From NCBI RefSeq assembly GCF_009827595.1, contig NZ_WTYT01000001.1, positions 682,001-746,000 on the forward strand: a stretch of DNA of 64,000 nucleotides, given 5' to 3'. Below, in pieces: positions 63,701 to 64,000 of the stretch. Under the pieces are notes generated by a model. That model saw only the letters and a program-made list of their open reading frames with translations. It was not told where the DNA came from and did no database searches. Numbering within the stretch: the first letter of the stretch is position 1; each line of letters opens with the position of its first letter. Origin of the DNA: Altericroceibacterium endophyticum. Its GTDB lineage: Bacteria; Pseudomonadota; Alphaproteobacteria; Sphingomonadales; Sphingomonadaceae. Position numbers and translations under genes: made by a program.

Positions 63701-63842
63701 TTTTGTTCCATATATGTTCCGCCGTCGAGTCGACAGGCGGGATGGCCCCATGAAGGGCCCGATTGGGATCATGACGAGTGCATGTCGTCGGACTTGGGGC
63801 GTTTCCCCGCCCCGGTCCCCCGCCTCTCTCGGCGAGCGTTGG

Positions 63843-64000
63843 TCAGGCGCCGCCGACAGGCATCATCGGCGCATAGTCGCGGTAATTGACCACCGGCAGG
63901 CCGGTAATATCGTTGATGCGCCGCATGGTCTCCATCAGCGGGCCAATCTCATTTATGAAGAACACATCCATCGCGCTTCGCACATCGCCAAAGCCGCCAT
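63843..64000 (-). CDS. 3' end of an unidentified leftward gene (partial)
   Basis: On the minus strand an open frame enters from the right edge and ends with TGA at 63843-63845. The last ~51 residues read GGFGDVRSAMDVFFINEIGP, METMRRINDITGLPVVNY and end MMPVGGA. The frame has sense-like composition and runs in the same direction as the methylase, but I do not recognise the family; a phage structural protein is one possibility given the neighbour. Confidence 0.55.
   Translation of the reverse strand, partial: GGFGDVRSAMDVFFINEIGPLMETMRRINDITGLPVVNYRDYAPMMPVGGA

Overview
The window looks like chromosomal DNA of a sphingomonad-type alphaproteobacterium (Sphingomonadales, for example the Erythrobacteraceae/Novosphingobium area). 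The pointers are the high G+C content, a TonB-dependent receptor placed beside catabolic genes, a DUF6481 protein, a COG4705 membrane protein, a small Lys-rich protein of a type I recall from alphaproteobacteria, and very frequent ATGA/GTGA start-stop overlaps. This placement is inferred from gene content; there is no rRNA or other marker gene here.

Layout. 1-8.8 kb: housekeeping and stress genes, namely a MATE exporter, an EcsC-like protein, phosphatidylserine decarboxylase, a membrane LuxR-type protein, a COG4705 membrane protein, a CsoR-type repressor with a perfect operator in front of a glutaredoxin-MauE fusion, and a GAF/degenerate-GGDEF/EAL protein. 8.9-22.3 kb: a broken AraC gene, then two export systems. 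The first is a MacAB-TolC-like operon, divergent from an unusual NtrC-like response regulator and its kinase. The second is a TolC-HlyD-ABC2-ABC2 operon with no ATPase gene. 22.3-29.5 kb: a possible transposase scrap, a 1228-residue autotransporter with eight tandem repeats, a frameshifted GT14-like glycosyltransferase with a small partner gene, a DUF6481 protein and a small alpha/beta protein.

29.8-39.8 kb is a C4-dicarboxylate-type uptake block: porin, DctB/DctD two-component system, DctPQM TRAP transporter, malic enzyme, and a tautomerase related to malonate semialdehyde decarboxylase. 40.1-55.1 kb is the most interesting part. A leftward six-gene operon encodes a Tm-1-like/UPF0261 protein, biotin carrier, biotin carboxylase, carboxyltransferase, HAD phosphatase and acyl-CoA synthetase. 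It diverges from an IclR regulator, a TonB receptor and a cytochrome c + PCMH/VAO-type flavoprotein + metallo-hydrolase + SDR operon. The gene set matches the logic of 4-alkylphenol breakdown through a hydroxyacetophenone: side-chain hydroxylation, oxidation to a ketone, ketone carboxylation, CoA activation. Two near-identical palindromes (TTTCAC-N3-GTGAAA), one between the divergent operons and one before the receptor gene, suggest that the IclR protein controls both arms.

55.1-64 kb is accessory DNA: an intact second copy of the glycosyltransferase cassette, a replication-initiator-like winged-helix protein with a strong terminator, a zinc-ribbon-like protein, a truncated duplicate and an intact copy of an SRAP (YedK/HMCES) gene flanking an A+T-richer lipoprotein gene, a membrane-anchored HerA-like ATPase, a D12-class adenine methylase and the 3' end of another leftward gene, probably of an integrated element.
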